Numbered from the stretch's first letter, positions 33,139-40,416 are shown. The stretch is DNA of 64,000 nt from an uncultured Bacteriovoracaceae bacterium (GCA_937952395.1 CALFYV010000090.1:1-64000); one strand, 5' to 3'. The notes: generated by a model from the letters alone, not told the origin. Program-made: numbers and translations.

Positions 33139-33306
33139 ATGAGCCTTATAAAATATTTATATTGTTGTCTATCTGGGCATCATGTGTATAAAGTCATTAG
33201 TTTTACTCAAGATAAGTATTCTAATGCCACAGACACTAATTTAATACTTAAATGTCAATATTGTGGTGTTTACGATAGAGTAAGAGAACTTGTTATGAAA
33301 AGATAA
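33139..33306 (+). CDS. 55-residue zinc-ribbon-like protein
   Basis: Starts MSLIKYLYCCLSGHHVYK and has KCQYCG near residue 42, the second half of a small zinc ribbon (first half CC..GHH). Start chosen at 33139 because the box lies 4 bases before it; the same frame is open further upstream but without support. A terminator overlaps its stop. Confidence 0.6.
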   Translation: MSLIKYLYCCLSGHHVYKVISFTQDKYSNATDTNLILKCQYCGVYDRVRELVMKR

Positions 33307-33331
33307 AAGCCCGTTGAAAAACGGGCTTTTT
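33305..33331 (-). terminator. intrinsic terminator ending array 1
   Basis: AAAAGCCCGTT-GAAA-AACGGGCTTTT: 11-bp stem with A/T tails on both sides. On the minus strand it directly follows the 9-mer array; on the plus strand it follows the gene at 33139. Confidence 0.85.
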
Positions 33332-33332
33332 C

Positions 33333-33623
33333 GCACGTTGATGATGGGTTTCAAAGGGCTTCTGGCTCGCAACTAGACCTTGGGTTTCATAGATCGTTTG
33401 GCTCGCAAATCGGTGTTGGGTTTCATTTTCCGCTTAGCTCGCATCTAGCAGCATGGGTTTCATATGTAGTTTGGCTCGCATCTCCATTGTGGGTTTCATA
33501 TGTAGTTTGGCTCGCAAAGCGACGTTGGGTTTCATTTTTCGCTTGGCTCGTATCTGCGGCATGGGTTCCATATATATGATGGCTCGCACTAAGGCAATGG
33601 GTTTCAGGGCTTGCATGGCTTAA
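33333..33623 (-). repeat. array 1: alternating 9-mers at an 18-base period
   Basis: In minus-strand sense the array is ATTAAGCCA, then N9-TGAAACCCA-N9-TGCGAGCCA repeated. Plus-strand positions of TGGGTTTCA: 33345, 33381, 33417, 33454, 33490, 33526, 33562 (one mismatch), 33598. Plus-strand positions of TGGCTCGCA: 33363, 33399, 33435 (one mismatch), 33472, 33508, 33544 (one mismatch), 33580; a partial copy TGGCTTAA starts at 33616. The 14 spacers between complete 9-mers are 9 bases each except one of 10 (33444-33453). Two spacers are identical (tatgtagtt). It starts within the last codons of the transposase gene and ends at a terminator. Confidence 0.95.
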
Positions 33624-34599
33624 TTTCTACTTTATTCCAATGTGGTGGTTTGATGTAATCAACGTGCCCACCATGTTCTAAAATCCAAGGTTTAGACACA
33701 GAAAACCCTGCTAATTCTCTAGAAACTACCCAATAATGTTGTAAAAATACCTTAGCAACTTTTCTTACAGCACGGTTGTGAGCATGACCATCGGATTCTA
33801 CCTTTGGACGTTGACGAGCTTTTTCGGCATCATACAACTCACGATAAACTGAAGTGCGTTGTTTGATAAATGAATCTACAATGTTGTAACAATGTGTGCG
33901 AATTTTATTTTTCCAATTTGAAGCTACACCTTTTTTACGCTTTTGCACTTTTCCATTATCAACACTATAACCTGCATAGGCCCATAATTTAGAAACGCTG
34001 TCGAAGCGATCTATATCTCCAATTAACGATATCAATCCCCCGGCAACGACCGGGCCAATACCTTTAATATGCTGTAACCACTGCGTATAGACCGGATGAT
34101 TTTCTAATTCTTTATCGACAGCCTTTTTTAGTTCATGTTCACCTTTCTTAACTATTTTAAAAAACTCTTCCATTGCATCAGTGCGATCTGAATAGAGTCG
34201 ATTGCCAGTTCTAATTCTTACCTCTTGGTAATCTTTAAAAATAGCATAATAAGAAGAAAGGGGTGGCTCAAGCTTCATTTCACGAAACAATTCTGGGTGT
34301 GTTTGATATAACGCCCAAATCACTTTAGAATCATTTTCGTCGTTTTTCGCAAAAGCAGCATCGACTTTCTTTTGATAGTTTTTTCTTGCATCTGCTGTGG
34401 CGTTTGTCGAACATCTAAGAACTTTTGCCCCTACCTCGATGAACGGAGCGGCATATTTTTGAGGAATATTTTCAGCCACAATTATTACATCGCTAGAAGG
34501 CTCAGGAAGTTTTTTCCTTATCTTCTTGCCATCAAAAATTGCAAGTTTACGTTCTTCATGAGACCAATCGACCGCCAATATTGTGATATCGTTATCCAT
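33604..34599 (-). mobile_element. IS110-family transposase
   Basis: 331 residues. The N-terminal DEDD-type domain starts ILAVDWSHEERKLAIF (D10) and has NDENDSKVIWAL near 88-99; the C-terminal Tnp_20 domain has HIKGIGPVVAGGLISLIGDIDRFDSVSKLWAYAGY and the serine region ASNWKNKIR. IS110 elements recombine DNA with a bridging non-coding RNA. The gene has its own strong sigma70-like promoter and is followed by the 9-mer array, into which its last codons run. No terminal inverted repeats were seen. It may be a domesticated phage gene. Confidence 0.9.
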
Positions 34600-34634
34600 G
34601 TAATTTATTGCCTTTTCAGAAGTTTGATTTCAAA

Positions 34635-34663
34635 ATTGTATTTTCAATAAAGAAATATGTCAA
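34635..34663 (-). promoter_or_regulatory. sigma70-like promoter of the IS110-type gene
   Basis: TTGACA (34658-34663), 17-base spacer, TACAAT (34635-34640), about 36 bases before the start codon. Near-consensus. Confidence 0.8.
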
Positions 34664-34670
34664 TACAAAA

Positions 34671-34700
34671 AATAAACCTCATTGATTAATGAGGTTTATT
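34671..34700 (-). terminator. intrinsic terminator ending array 2
   Basis: AATAAACCTCATT-gatt-AATGAGGTTTATT: 13-bp stem followed by a T-run on the minus strand. It isolates the upstream unit from the transposase promoter. Confidence 0.85.
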
Positions 34701-34775
34701 TGCACGTTGATGATGGGTTTCACGTTGATTTTGGCTCGCACGGGGACAGTGGGTTACAGTGGGGGTATGGCTTAA
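34701..34775 (-). repeat. array 2: short copy of the alternating 9-mer array
   Basis: Same layout as array 1: TGGGTTTCA (34714-34722), N9, TGGCTCGCA (34732-34740), N9, TGGGTTACA (34750-34758), N9, TGGCTTAA (34768-34775). The flank on the terminator side, GCACGTTGATGATGGGTTTCA in array 1, is the same here to one unit. It starts immediately after the stop of the 56-residue gene. Confidence 0.95.
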
Positions 34776-34946
34776 TCACATATCAATCCATCCATCTACG
34801 ATTTGTTCGTAGATAGACAAATCTTTGTTATCTTGAAGTTGTTTTATTTCTTCAATCATTTTTGTATGACAAAAATCACTCTTGTGATACTCGTCACGAT
34901 ACCACTCAATTAAATCAATGAGAGATTGTTTATCTTCTGCATTCAT
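34776..34946 (-). CDS. 56-residue hypothetical protein upstream of array 2
   Basis: Read directly: ATG at 34944-34946, TGA at 34776-34778. Acidic and helical (MNAEDKQSLIDLIEWYRDEYHK...MIEEIKQLQDNKDLSIYEQIVDGWIDM). Its stop abuts array 2, and its start overlaps the previous gene by 17 bases. No family known. Confidence 0.6.
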   Translation of the reverse strand: MNAEDKQSLIDLIEWYRDEYHKSDFCHTKMIEEIKQLQDNKDLSIYEQIVDGWIDM

Positions 34947-35136
34947 CAAATGTTATTCCTAATTGTTGCATCTGTGATACCAAAGATGCCATTACACATG
35001 ATTCTCTTGTAATACACCCGTACTCAGAGTTTAAACCATTTTGCCGTTGGTAGTCTTGCGACTTTTTATCATGTTTTTCCATTAAATATTTAATTTTTTG
35101 GATCAATAATTGTCGCTCATTTAAATTAACATTCAT
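34930..35136 (-). CDS. 68-residue hypothetical protein
   Basis: Start at MNVNLNERQLLIQ (35136); the frame upstream is unlikely. Helix-forming, with two Cys (YGCITRESCVMASLVSQM). It is the first gene after the sigma70-like promoter at 35154-35181. Function unknown. Confidence 0.6.
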   Translation of the reverse strand: MNVNLNERQLLIQKIKYLMEKHDKKSQDYQRQNGLNSEYGCITRESCVMASLVSQMQQLGITFDECRR

Positions 35137-35153
35137 TTTATTTCTCAACACTA

Positions 35154-35181
35154 ATTATAGCTATTCTGAAAACATTGTCAA
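35154..35181 (-). promoter_or_regulatory. sigma70-like promoter of the array-2 operon
   Basis: TTGACA (35176-35181), 16-base spacer, TATAAT (35154-35159). Both hexamers are perfect. It should drive the two small genes and array 2. Confidence 0.85.
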
Positions 35182-35200
35182 TAACAATATATAATTCATT

Positions 35201-36094
35201 ATGGGATGCACAAATACACTGGCTATAGGAAGACCGACACAAGAACAGATTCAGGCAATGGCATGTTCTGCCACTTATAAGGGCACAACTGATGTTTCTC
35301 CTTGTAATCGTCCTGGTCTGGGTCCACGCCCTAAAAGAGAAAAAGTTCGAGAAGAAATTAGAGATTATATTCTTCATATGCTAGGTGCCCCTGCAATACG
35401 ATTAGAATTAGATGAACAAAATATAGACTTTTGCATTAATCAAGCATTAAAAATAGTTGAAGATTATGCTCCTACGGATTATTTCAGTTACTACACATTT
35501 ATAACGACTCCTGGTAAGAGTGTCTATGAATTACCTCCAGATGTTGGTTATGTTAGAAGTGTAGAATATAAACAAGTTCCAAGATTTTCTTTTAAAGCTT
35601 CAGACCTTGATGGAGCCATTCCTGTTGAATATTTCTATCCAGGTGGCACTTATGCTTCCATTCAAGGGGGTTTAATCGACCCTATCCAACCGATTTGGGG
35701 CAGAGCAGGCGAATGGATTTTATATAAACAATACGAACGAATGTATTCTAGAGTTTCGTCTAATGAGGGTGGCTGGGAATGGATTGGTGGATATCGTCAT
35801 ATTAAATTGTATCCAGTTCCTTGTGCTCCTCAAAGAGTAGGTGTACATTATTTACAAAAATGTAAAGATTGGGAGGAAGTAACCCAAGCAATGCAAGAGG
35901 GTTCACTTACTTATGCAAAAGAGATACTCGGTCGTGTACGAGGAAGAATAAAGAATCCACCTGGACCGGGGGGTGGTATTCAACTAGATGGAGCAGAATT
36001 ATTACAAGAAGCGAGAGAAGATCGCAAACAATGGTTTGAAGATTTGATTTATAAATTTGGCGAGGCTGGGGCTATGCCTATTCGTTTTGGTTAA
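35201..36094 (+). CDS. gp13-like neck protein
   Basis: 297 residues. REEIRDYILHMLGAPAIRLELDEQNIDFCINQALKIVEDYAPTDYFSYYTFITTPGKSVYELPPDVGYVRSV fits the T4 gp13-type N-terminal domain, which has an LGxPxIxxELDxxxIDxxIxxAL pattern. The C-terminal half is tryptophan- and tyrosine-rich. gp13 with gp14 closes the head-tail connector. The first 45 residues are extra. Its end overlaps the convergent endonuclease gene by 4 bases. Confidence 0.65.
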   Translation: MGCTNTLAIGRPTQEQIQAMACSATYKGTTDVSPCNRPGLGPRPKREKVREEIRDYILHMLGAPAIRLELDEQNIDFCINQALKIVEDYAPTDYFSYYTFITTPGKSVYELPPDVGYVRSVEYKQVPRFSFKASDLDGAIPVEYFYPGGTYASIQGGLIDPIQPIWGRAGEWILYKQYERMYSRVSSNEGGWEWIGGYRHIKLYPVPCAPQRVGVHYLQKCKDWEEVTQAMQEGSLTYAKEILGRVRGRIKNPPGPGGGIQLDGAELLQEAREDRKQWFEDLIYKFGEAGAMPIRFG

Positions 36095-37734
36095 AGATGA
36101 TAAATCCATCTTTTTTTACCACAATCCCAAATTCTATACAGTCCTCGTTCAACAGCCCATTCATATTCTGTTTTGTCGGAAGGACAATTAACATTAGATT
36201 TCTTTTGTGATTGTTTTGACAACCTTTGTTTACAATTTTTTAGATTAACATAACTGTAATCTGGAGGGAGTTCGGCATCTAATTTGAACCCTAATTTTTC
36301 ATAAACTTTACCGCTACTCCATCTGTTATCGCTCCAAGTAACAAGGTTAGGATAATCGTTTTCTGATGCCCAAATTTTACAATATTTAAACAATCGGCTT
36401 GCCGCACCAACTATTTGGACTCCAAACTTAAAACACATTCTATCTAAAACCAATTGATTTTTTCTAGGATGGTGTCCCAGAGACATAACTCCCAATAAAT
36501 CATTATTGTCAAAAATGCCAAATGCTACCTTATGTCGATTAGTTCCACCTTGTATGTGATGTAAATCACAAAAGTCCTTGCATATTTTTTTAGATATTTC
36601 TTTTACCACACAATTTCTTGCGTAAACCCTTTTATCAAAACTCCCCATTGCAGCTTTAATTATGTTTTTACATAACTGCTCTTTATAACACCATTCATCT
36701 TCAAATATTGTTATAAGTCGTATGTTTTTATCTTTACATTTTTTATATTTATCATAATGATAACTTCGATCTTTTGGTGAAATAGACCCCTCACAATGCC
36801 AATAGTTTCCTAGATATTCAATACCGAGACTGAAGTTTTCATTGAAGAGATCAATTTCTTTACCATCTAAGATCGAGTGGTTTTTAGAAAATTTAAAACC
36901 CAATTCTTCCAACCATTTTTGCACAAAACGTTCGCCGCCCTTTGGTTGGTTTTTCAACAACGCATTTGGAACTCCATATTTTTCAATACATTCTTTTCTA
37001 TATTTTTGTTTAAATTCTTTTGTTCTTGAATAGTATTCTTCTCCATATAATTTTAAATTGGTCTCACGATATTTTTCTGCAAATTCTGGGACGCTGAGCG
37101 TTCCATTTACTCCATATTTTGTTCTGATTGTTTCTCTAGTTTTTTGTTTACATTCATCAGTTTTAGTATAAGTTGTTTCATTAAACTTGTTTAAACATGT
37201 ATTTTTTCTTCTTTTTTTACATTCTTGTGTTTGAGAATAGCTTTCTTTACCATATTTGCTAACACTAGTTTGTTTAACCTTTTCTTTAATCTCTGGTGCT
37301 TGTGAAAAGTTATCTACTCCAAATTTTTCTTGAGCAGCTTTGGCATGTTTTTCTTGCCAATGTTGGCTGGTCCAATATGTTTCACTTCCATATTTTTCTT
37401 TTATAGTTTTTTTAATTTTATCTTTGACAGATTTGGCTTGTCCTGCGTGTTCTACACCGAATTTAGCCAAGTTGGTTGCCTTGGCTTTTTCTATTGAAGA
37501 TGGAAGATTTCCCGTAGTCGGGGAGCCATATTTTAGCAGATTAGATTCTTTAATTTTTTCTTGAGTGCAATTGCTGCAAGCGTCCTTTTTAATCACTTTG
37601 TAACCAGAAAGAATGCTTCGTTTTGTACGTGTAAATTCCTGACCGCAGTAATCGCATTGGCAGTGGAAGTATCGTTTAGTGCTGGCCGTGTCGAAATCCA
37701 GTCCTAATTCTTGATTTTTTTCATACAATAACAT
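36091..37734 (-). CDS. endonuclease-like protein with nine 23-residue repeats
   Basis: 547 residues. An N-terminal four-Cys segment (CDYCGQEF...CSNC) is followed by nine tandem 23-residue units with a [KR]-K-[FY]-G core (LAKFGVEHAG, KEKYGSETYW, QEKFGVDNFS, VSKYGKESYS, RTKYGVNGTL, LKLYGEEYYS and others), residues about 50-255. Then comes a nuclease-like part, GKEIDLFNENFSLGIEYLGNYWH (a VSR/PD-D/E-like pattern), and a long C-terminal domain with LHHIQGGTNRHKVAFGIF. It resembles phage homing endonucleases using repeats to read DNA. It splits the neck-gene region. Confidence 0.7.
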   Translation of the reverse strand: MLLYEKNQELGLDFDTASTKRYFHCQCDYCGQEFTRTKRSILSGYKVIKKDACSNCTQEKIKESNLLKYGSPTTGNLPSSIEKAKATNLAKFGVEHAGQAKSVKDKIKKTIKEKYGSETYWTSQHWQEKHAKAAQEKFGVDNFSQAPEIKEKVKQTSVSKYGKESYSQTQECKKRRKNTCLNKFNETTYTKTDECKQKTRETIRTKYGVNGTLSVPEFAEKYRETNLKLYGEEYYSRTKEFKQKYRKECIEKYGVPNALLKNQPKGGERFVQKWLEELGFKFSKNHSILDGKEIDLFNENFSLGIEYLGNYWHCEGSISPKDRSYHYDKYKKCKDKNIRLITIFEDEWCYKEQLCKNIIKAAMGSFDKRVYARNCVVKEISKKICKDFCDLHHIQGGTNRHKVAFGIFDNNDLLGVMSLGHHPRKNQLVLDRMCFKFGVQIVGAASRLFKYCKIWASENDYPNLVTWSDNRWSSGKVYEKLGFKLDAELPPDYSYVNLKNCKQRLSKQSQKKSNVNCPSDKTEYEWAVERGLYRIWDCGKKRWIYHL

Positions 37735-37749
37735 TTTTATACTTTCTCA

Positions 37750-37757
37750 TATAAATA
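37750..37757 (+). promoter_or_regulatory. late-promoter-like box TATAAATA, 4 bases before ATG
   Basis: TATAAATA-taac-ATG (37762). Perfect match to the T4 late -10 element. Confidence 0.7.
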
Positions 37758-37761
37758 TAAC

Positions 37762-38283
37762 ATGAATCAAATAAAATTCAAAGACTGGTTGTTAGTGGAA
37801 AACCACGAATATTCCTGTGTAATGGCTATGATTCCCCCGCCCTTAAGCTCTAAAATCATTACATGGACTTCTAAACATGTTCCAAATGAGCATTTAACGG
37901 CAAAAGGAATAGAAAATGAACCACATATCACAGTTCTTTATGGATTACACACCAATGATTTTCGTAAAATAAAAAATTTATTGTCGGACATTAGGTTGGA
38001 AGCTAAACTTGGAGTTGTATCTAAGTTTGAATCTCCGGAATTTGATGTATTGAAGCTTGAGGTAGAAAGCGATAGTTTTAGACTTCTTCATAGAAAATTA
38101 AAAACTTTAAAGTTTACATCAGATTTTCCGACATATAGACCCCATTGTACTTTAGCTTATGTGAAAAAAGGCAGTTGCGATCATTTGTTAAATAATCAAG
38201 ATTTCAATAACATAAAGATTGGATTTAACAGTGTTTTGTTCTCACCTGCAATGGGCCAAAAAGTACCAATTACCTTAATGTAG
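37762..38283 (+). CDS. 2H phosphoesterase with shared N-terminal motif
   Basis: 173 residues. Two HxT motifs, H55-I-T57 (EPHITVLYGL) and H128-C-T130 (RPHCTLAYV), spaced as in the 2H superfamily (RNA 2',3'-cyclic phosphodiesterases, Acb1-like anti-CBASS enzymes). It begins MNQIKFKDWLLVENHEY, so residues 1-13 resemble the head-targeting peptide with an L-V-E protease site. The combination suggests an enzyme delivered with the DNA. The substrate could be a cyclic nucleotide or an RNA end; inferred. Confidence 0.8.
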   Translation: MNQIKFKDWLLVENHEYSCVMAMIPPPLSSKIITWTSKHVPNEHLTAKGIENEPHITVLYGLHTNDFRKIKNLLSDIRLEAKLGVVSKFESPEFDVLKLEVESDSFRLLHRKLKTLKFTSDFPTYRPHCTLAYVKKGSCDHLLNNQDFNNIKIGFNSVLFSPAMGQKVPITLM

Positions 38284-38452
38284 GACCAGATTCAGAGTTG
38301 GCAATTTCATCATCTGTATCTAGTTTTTCTGGTGGTGGGCTTTTAAACTTCTTCTTTTTATGAAGTTTATCTTTTTTATATGGAATTTCTGCATTTATAA
38401 GACTTTGCAAATCTTCTTCCAACCAAGTTTTAAAATAAAGATTACCATACAT
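38270..38452 (-). CDS. 60-residue protein with shared N-terminal motif
   Basis: ATG 38452 has AAGGAGG five bases upstream and overlaps the previous stop by 11 bases; the longer frame is rejected. MYGNLYFKTWLEEDLQSL is the shared peptide with L-E-E. The rest is Lys- and Pro-rich. Convergent overlap of 14 bases with the 2H gene. Confidence 0.65.
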   Translation of the reverse strand: MYGNLYFKTWLEEDLQSLINAEIPYKKDKLHKKKKFKSPPPEKLDTDDEIANSESGPTLR

Positions 38453-38957
38453 CTGGGCCTCCTTGAGATGGTGATGGCACATTAACTGGTTGTGTATTGT
38501 ATCTTCTCCTTGCCTGGTCGATATTTTGTGGTTTTTGATTGCCTCGGGGCCTATAATTAACATTACTTTTATAGGTCATTGTATTTCTATCTAAAATGCC
38601 TGCTATTTTTCTATTTTCTACAAATCCAGGAGCCATTCCAGGAATTCGGTGCATTTTGACTTCGTAGGGAGTTAGATCGATGAATACAACTTGATTTCCG
38701 AAAGTGGTTCTATTAAATGCACCATATTGTCCACTTATAATGGTTTTCCACACTTGTTCATTATTTGAATGAATATCTGCTGTGGTTGTGATTATCCCTT
38801 GGGCACCGTAGTTTAGATTTTGACCGCCTAATAGCATATTAGCTATTCTATCATTGGTAAAATGTGTTAGGCGGCTAAATTGTGGCGGTATTGTTGGCAA
38901 TTGGTTTGCATTTTGCAACTGTTGTTCCATCCATAATTTAAACTCTAAATTACACAT
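38442..38957 (-). CDS. hypothetical protein with shared N-terminal motif
   Basis: 171 residues from ATG 38957 (MCNLEFKLWMEQQL aligns with the neighbours' starts). The body contains RLTHFTNDRIANMLLGGQNLNYGAQGIITTTADIHSNNEQVWKTIISGQYGAF and FGNQVVFIDLTPYEVKMHRIPGMAPGFV, a pattern seen in phage proteins of unknown function; ADP-ribosyltransferase-like folds have a similar outline, but key residues are not clear. C-terminus is Gln/Pro-rich. Confidence 0.6.
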   Translation of the reverse strand: MCNLEFKLWMEQQLQNANQLPTIPPQFSRLTHFTNDRIANMLLGGQNLNYGAQGIITTTADIHSNNEQVWKTIISGQYGAFNRTTFGNQVVFIDLTPYEVKMHRIPGMAPGFVENRKIAGILDRNTMTYKSNVNYRPRGNQKPQNIDQARRRYNTQPVNVPSPSQGGPDVW

Positions 38958-39198
38958 TGGTCCACCCATCATTTTTCTTAATTTTAGGAGGATCAGGATA
39001 TTTTACGGGCATGGAATTGAAGTAATTTTTTACCTTATTTCTAGCAATTTGATCGATTATATCATCATTTATTTCGACATTCCGCTCTCTAGCTTGTTTT
39101 AAGATCATTTTTTTAAATATATGAAATAACACCGATTCCCTAGACAACGGATAAATGTCATGCTCCCCAAGCCAACTTCTAAATTCTAAATGCATCAT
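38950..39198 (-). CDS. 82-residue protein with shared N-terminal motif
   Basis: Begins MMHLEFRSWLGEHD with L-G-E. A GATAAATA box lies exactly 4 bases before the first ATG. The middle is helical (SVLFHIFKKMILKQARERNVEINDDIIDQIA), the end basic and Pro-containing. First gene of a three-gene minus unit (39198 to 38270). Confidence 0.65.
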   Translation of the reverse strand: MMHLEFRSWLGEHDIYPLSRESVLFHIFKKMILKQARERNVEINDDIIDQIARNKVKNYFNSMPVKYPDPPKIKKNDGWTNV

Positions 39199-39202
39199 AT
39201 TT

Positions 39203-39210
39203 TATTTATC
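39203..39210 (-). promoter_or_regulatory. late-promoter-like box GATAAATA, 4 bases before ATG
   Basis: Minus-strand GATAAATA-aaat-ATG (39198). Paired with a divergent box for the gene at 39230; only 31 bases separate the two start codons. Confidence 0.65.
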
Positions 39211-39216
39211 AAAAAC

Positions 39217-39224
39217 ACTAAATA
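39217..39224 (+). promoter_or_regulatory. late-promoter-like box ACTAAATA, 5 bases before ATG
   Basis: ACTAAATA-tttag-ATG (39230). Divergent to the box at 39203. Confidence 0.55.
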
Positions 39225-39229
39225 TTTAG

Positions 39230-39766
39230 ATGAAAACATATCAAGACTGGCAACTGCAAAAGAAATTAGATGCATTTACGGAGAACGACAGTTTCAAAAA
39301 CTGTTTAAAGGAAAGTTTGTACTTGCTGGAAGCTTCTTCTAATTCTCGCTATAGTGTAGAAGTAAATTATAGAAGTAAAATCAAAGAGGTATTAGAAGCT
39401 TTTGCTAAAATCTGTCTTGGTTATGTTAGTGCTGCGATGAAACAGAGTGGTTATCATGTCAAACATGTTTACGACGAGAAACCTTTGAGAATCTTGGTTT
39501 CAAGTAGAAACTGGGATGATGGAGAATGGGTAGGCATTGTTTATTTCCATCCAGATCATGATGGAGGTTGTTTCATAGTTTCTAAAGGCTTTTACAACAA
39601 AGATGAAAAATCAGTTTCAATGCAATCTAGAAACAAATGTAAGGGTGATTCTGCTGCTGAGATTGCTGCTGATCTTAGAAATTTAATGCATAGTCTAAAA
39701 GGCAAACCAGATCGTCACGTTGATAAGTTGAAAGGAATTCCGCTTAAACGAGGGCCAAAGAAATGA
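39230..39766 (+). CDS. putative internal head protein with T4-like N-terminal peptide
   Basis: 178 residues. The start MKTYQDWQLQKKL is the closest of the group to the T4 capsid-targeting sequence MKTYQEFIAEAR recalled from internal protein III. A later CLKE may serve as the protease site. The body is soluble-looking, with WDDGEWVGIVYFHPDHDGGCFIVSKGFYN and a basic C-terminus (KLKGIPLKRGPKK). No enzyme motif recognised. Confidence 0.6.
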   Translation: MKTYQDWQLQKKLDAFTENDSFKNCLKESLYLLEASSNSRYSVEVNYRSKIKEVLEAFAKICLGYVSAAMKQSGYHVKHVYDEKPLRILVSSRNWDDGEWVGIVYFHPDHDGGCFIVSKGFYNKDEKSVSMQSRNKCKGDSAAEIAADLRNLMHSLKGKPDRHVDKLKGIPLKRGPKK

Positions 39767-40170
39767 ACAAAAAGTATTATTTAATTTTAACCTTGATTTT
39801 AGTTATATTGGTTACAATTGGTTTTAAAGCTTTAACAAATCCATATCAAACCGATTGCGGAGATGCTGTTAATTATATTATGGTGGATTCCAATCAAAAA
39901 ACACCACAATTACCATTAGAAAAATTAAAAGTAAAGCCTGAAGTTAAATTACCAGCGGCAGGATATACTGTCCCACTTGCGATGGCTTATAAAATCAAAA
40001 ATGAAAATCTTTACAAGGTTGGTTCATTAAAAGACATTGCTTTCAAATGTATAGTTTTAAAACAATATACTTTTAAAGATGAAATATATTATCTAATTAG
40101 AATTACAGAACCAGATTACGAACAAAATTCATGGATATTGCATGAAAATGAAGTGGTGATTGAGCAATGA
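39763..40170 (+). CDS. membrane-anchored hypothetical protein
   Basis: 135 residues. Residues about 5-24 (YYLILTLILVILVTIGFKAL) form a signal anchor. The rest is probably exported, with two Cys and a small beta-rich segment (DIAFKCIVLKQYTFKDEIYYLIRIT). Coupled to both neighbours by ATGA-type overlaps. Confidence 0.6.
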   Translation: MNKKYYLILTLILVILVTIGFKALTNPYQTDCGDAVNYIMVDSNQKTPQLPLEKLKVKPEVKLPAAGYTVPLAMAYKIKNENLYKVGSLKDIAFKCIVLKQYTFKDEIYYLIRITEPDYEQNSWILHENEVVIEQ

Positions 40171-40416
40171 AAACGTTTATTCAATTTTTGCACAAAGACG
40201 CTCAAATTTTTGGAGCATACCATCAATCTCAAAAAGCACAAAATAAACCCAGTGATCTTTTTTCTATGCTGAAATCCGGAGGAGGATTTCTTGGAAGAGG
40301 TTTTTTCAAGGAAGATTATACATTTAACAATTGGATTAAAAATAGGGAAAAATGCCAATACTAACACCGTGTTCGCACTGTAAAGTGCAGTGGCGATTGA
40401 ACAATGAAAACGTTTA
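40152..40416 (+). repeat. 28-base direct repeat pair covering a gene start
   Basis: Copies at 40152-40179 and 40389-40416 agree at 26 of 28 bases. Each holds an ATG followed by AAAACGTTT. The first copy is the start of the gene at 40167; the second reads MKTFKH then stop. It looks like an incomplete duplication that decayed. Confidence 0.75.
40167..40364 (+). CDS. 65-residue protein with T4-like N-terminal peptide
   Basis: Begins MKTFIQFLHKD, similar to the T4-type targeting peptide. It has a Gly-rich middle (SGGGFLGRGFF) and ends in a KNREKCQY tail. ATGA overlap with the anchored protein upstream. Function unknown. Confidence 0.55.
   Translation: MKTFIQFLHKDAQIFGAYHQSQKAQNKPSDLFSMLKSGGGFLGRGFFKEDYTFNNWIKNREKCQY

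Noticed and set aside
33434..33616. 60-residue minus frame with MKPxxx and RAK repeats
   Set aside because: It lies in the 9-mer array. The frame breaks at the 10-base spacer and array 2 has an in-frame stop, so I treat it as non-coding; a translated product is not excluded.
33333..34775. CRISPR array
   Set aside because: Repeats are only 9 bases, come in two alternating types with 9-base spacers, and no cas gene is present.
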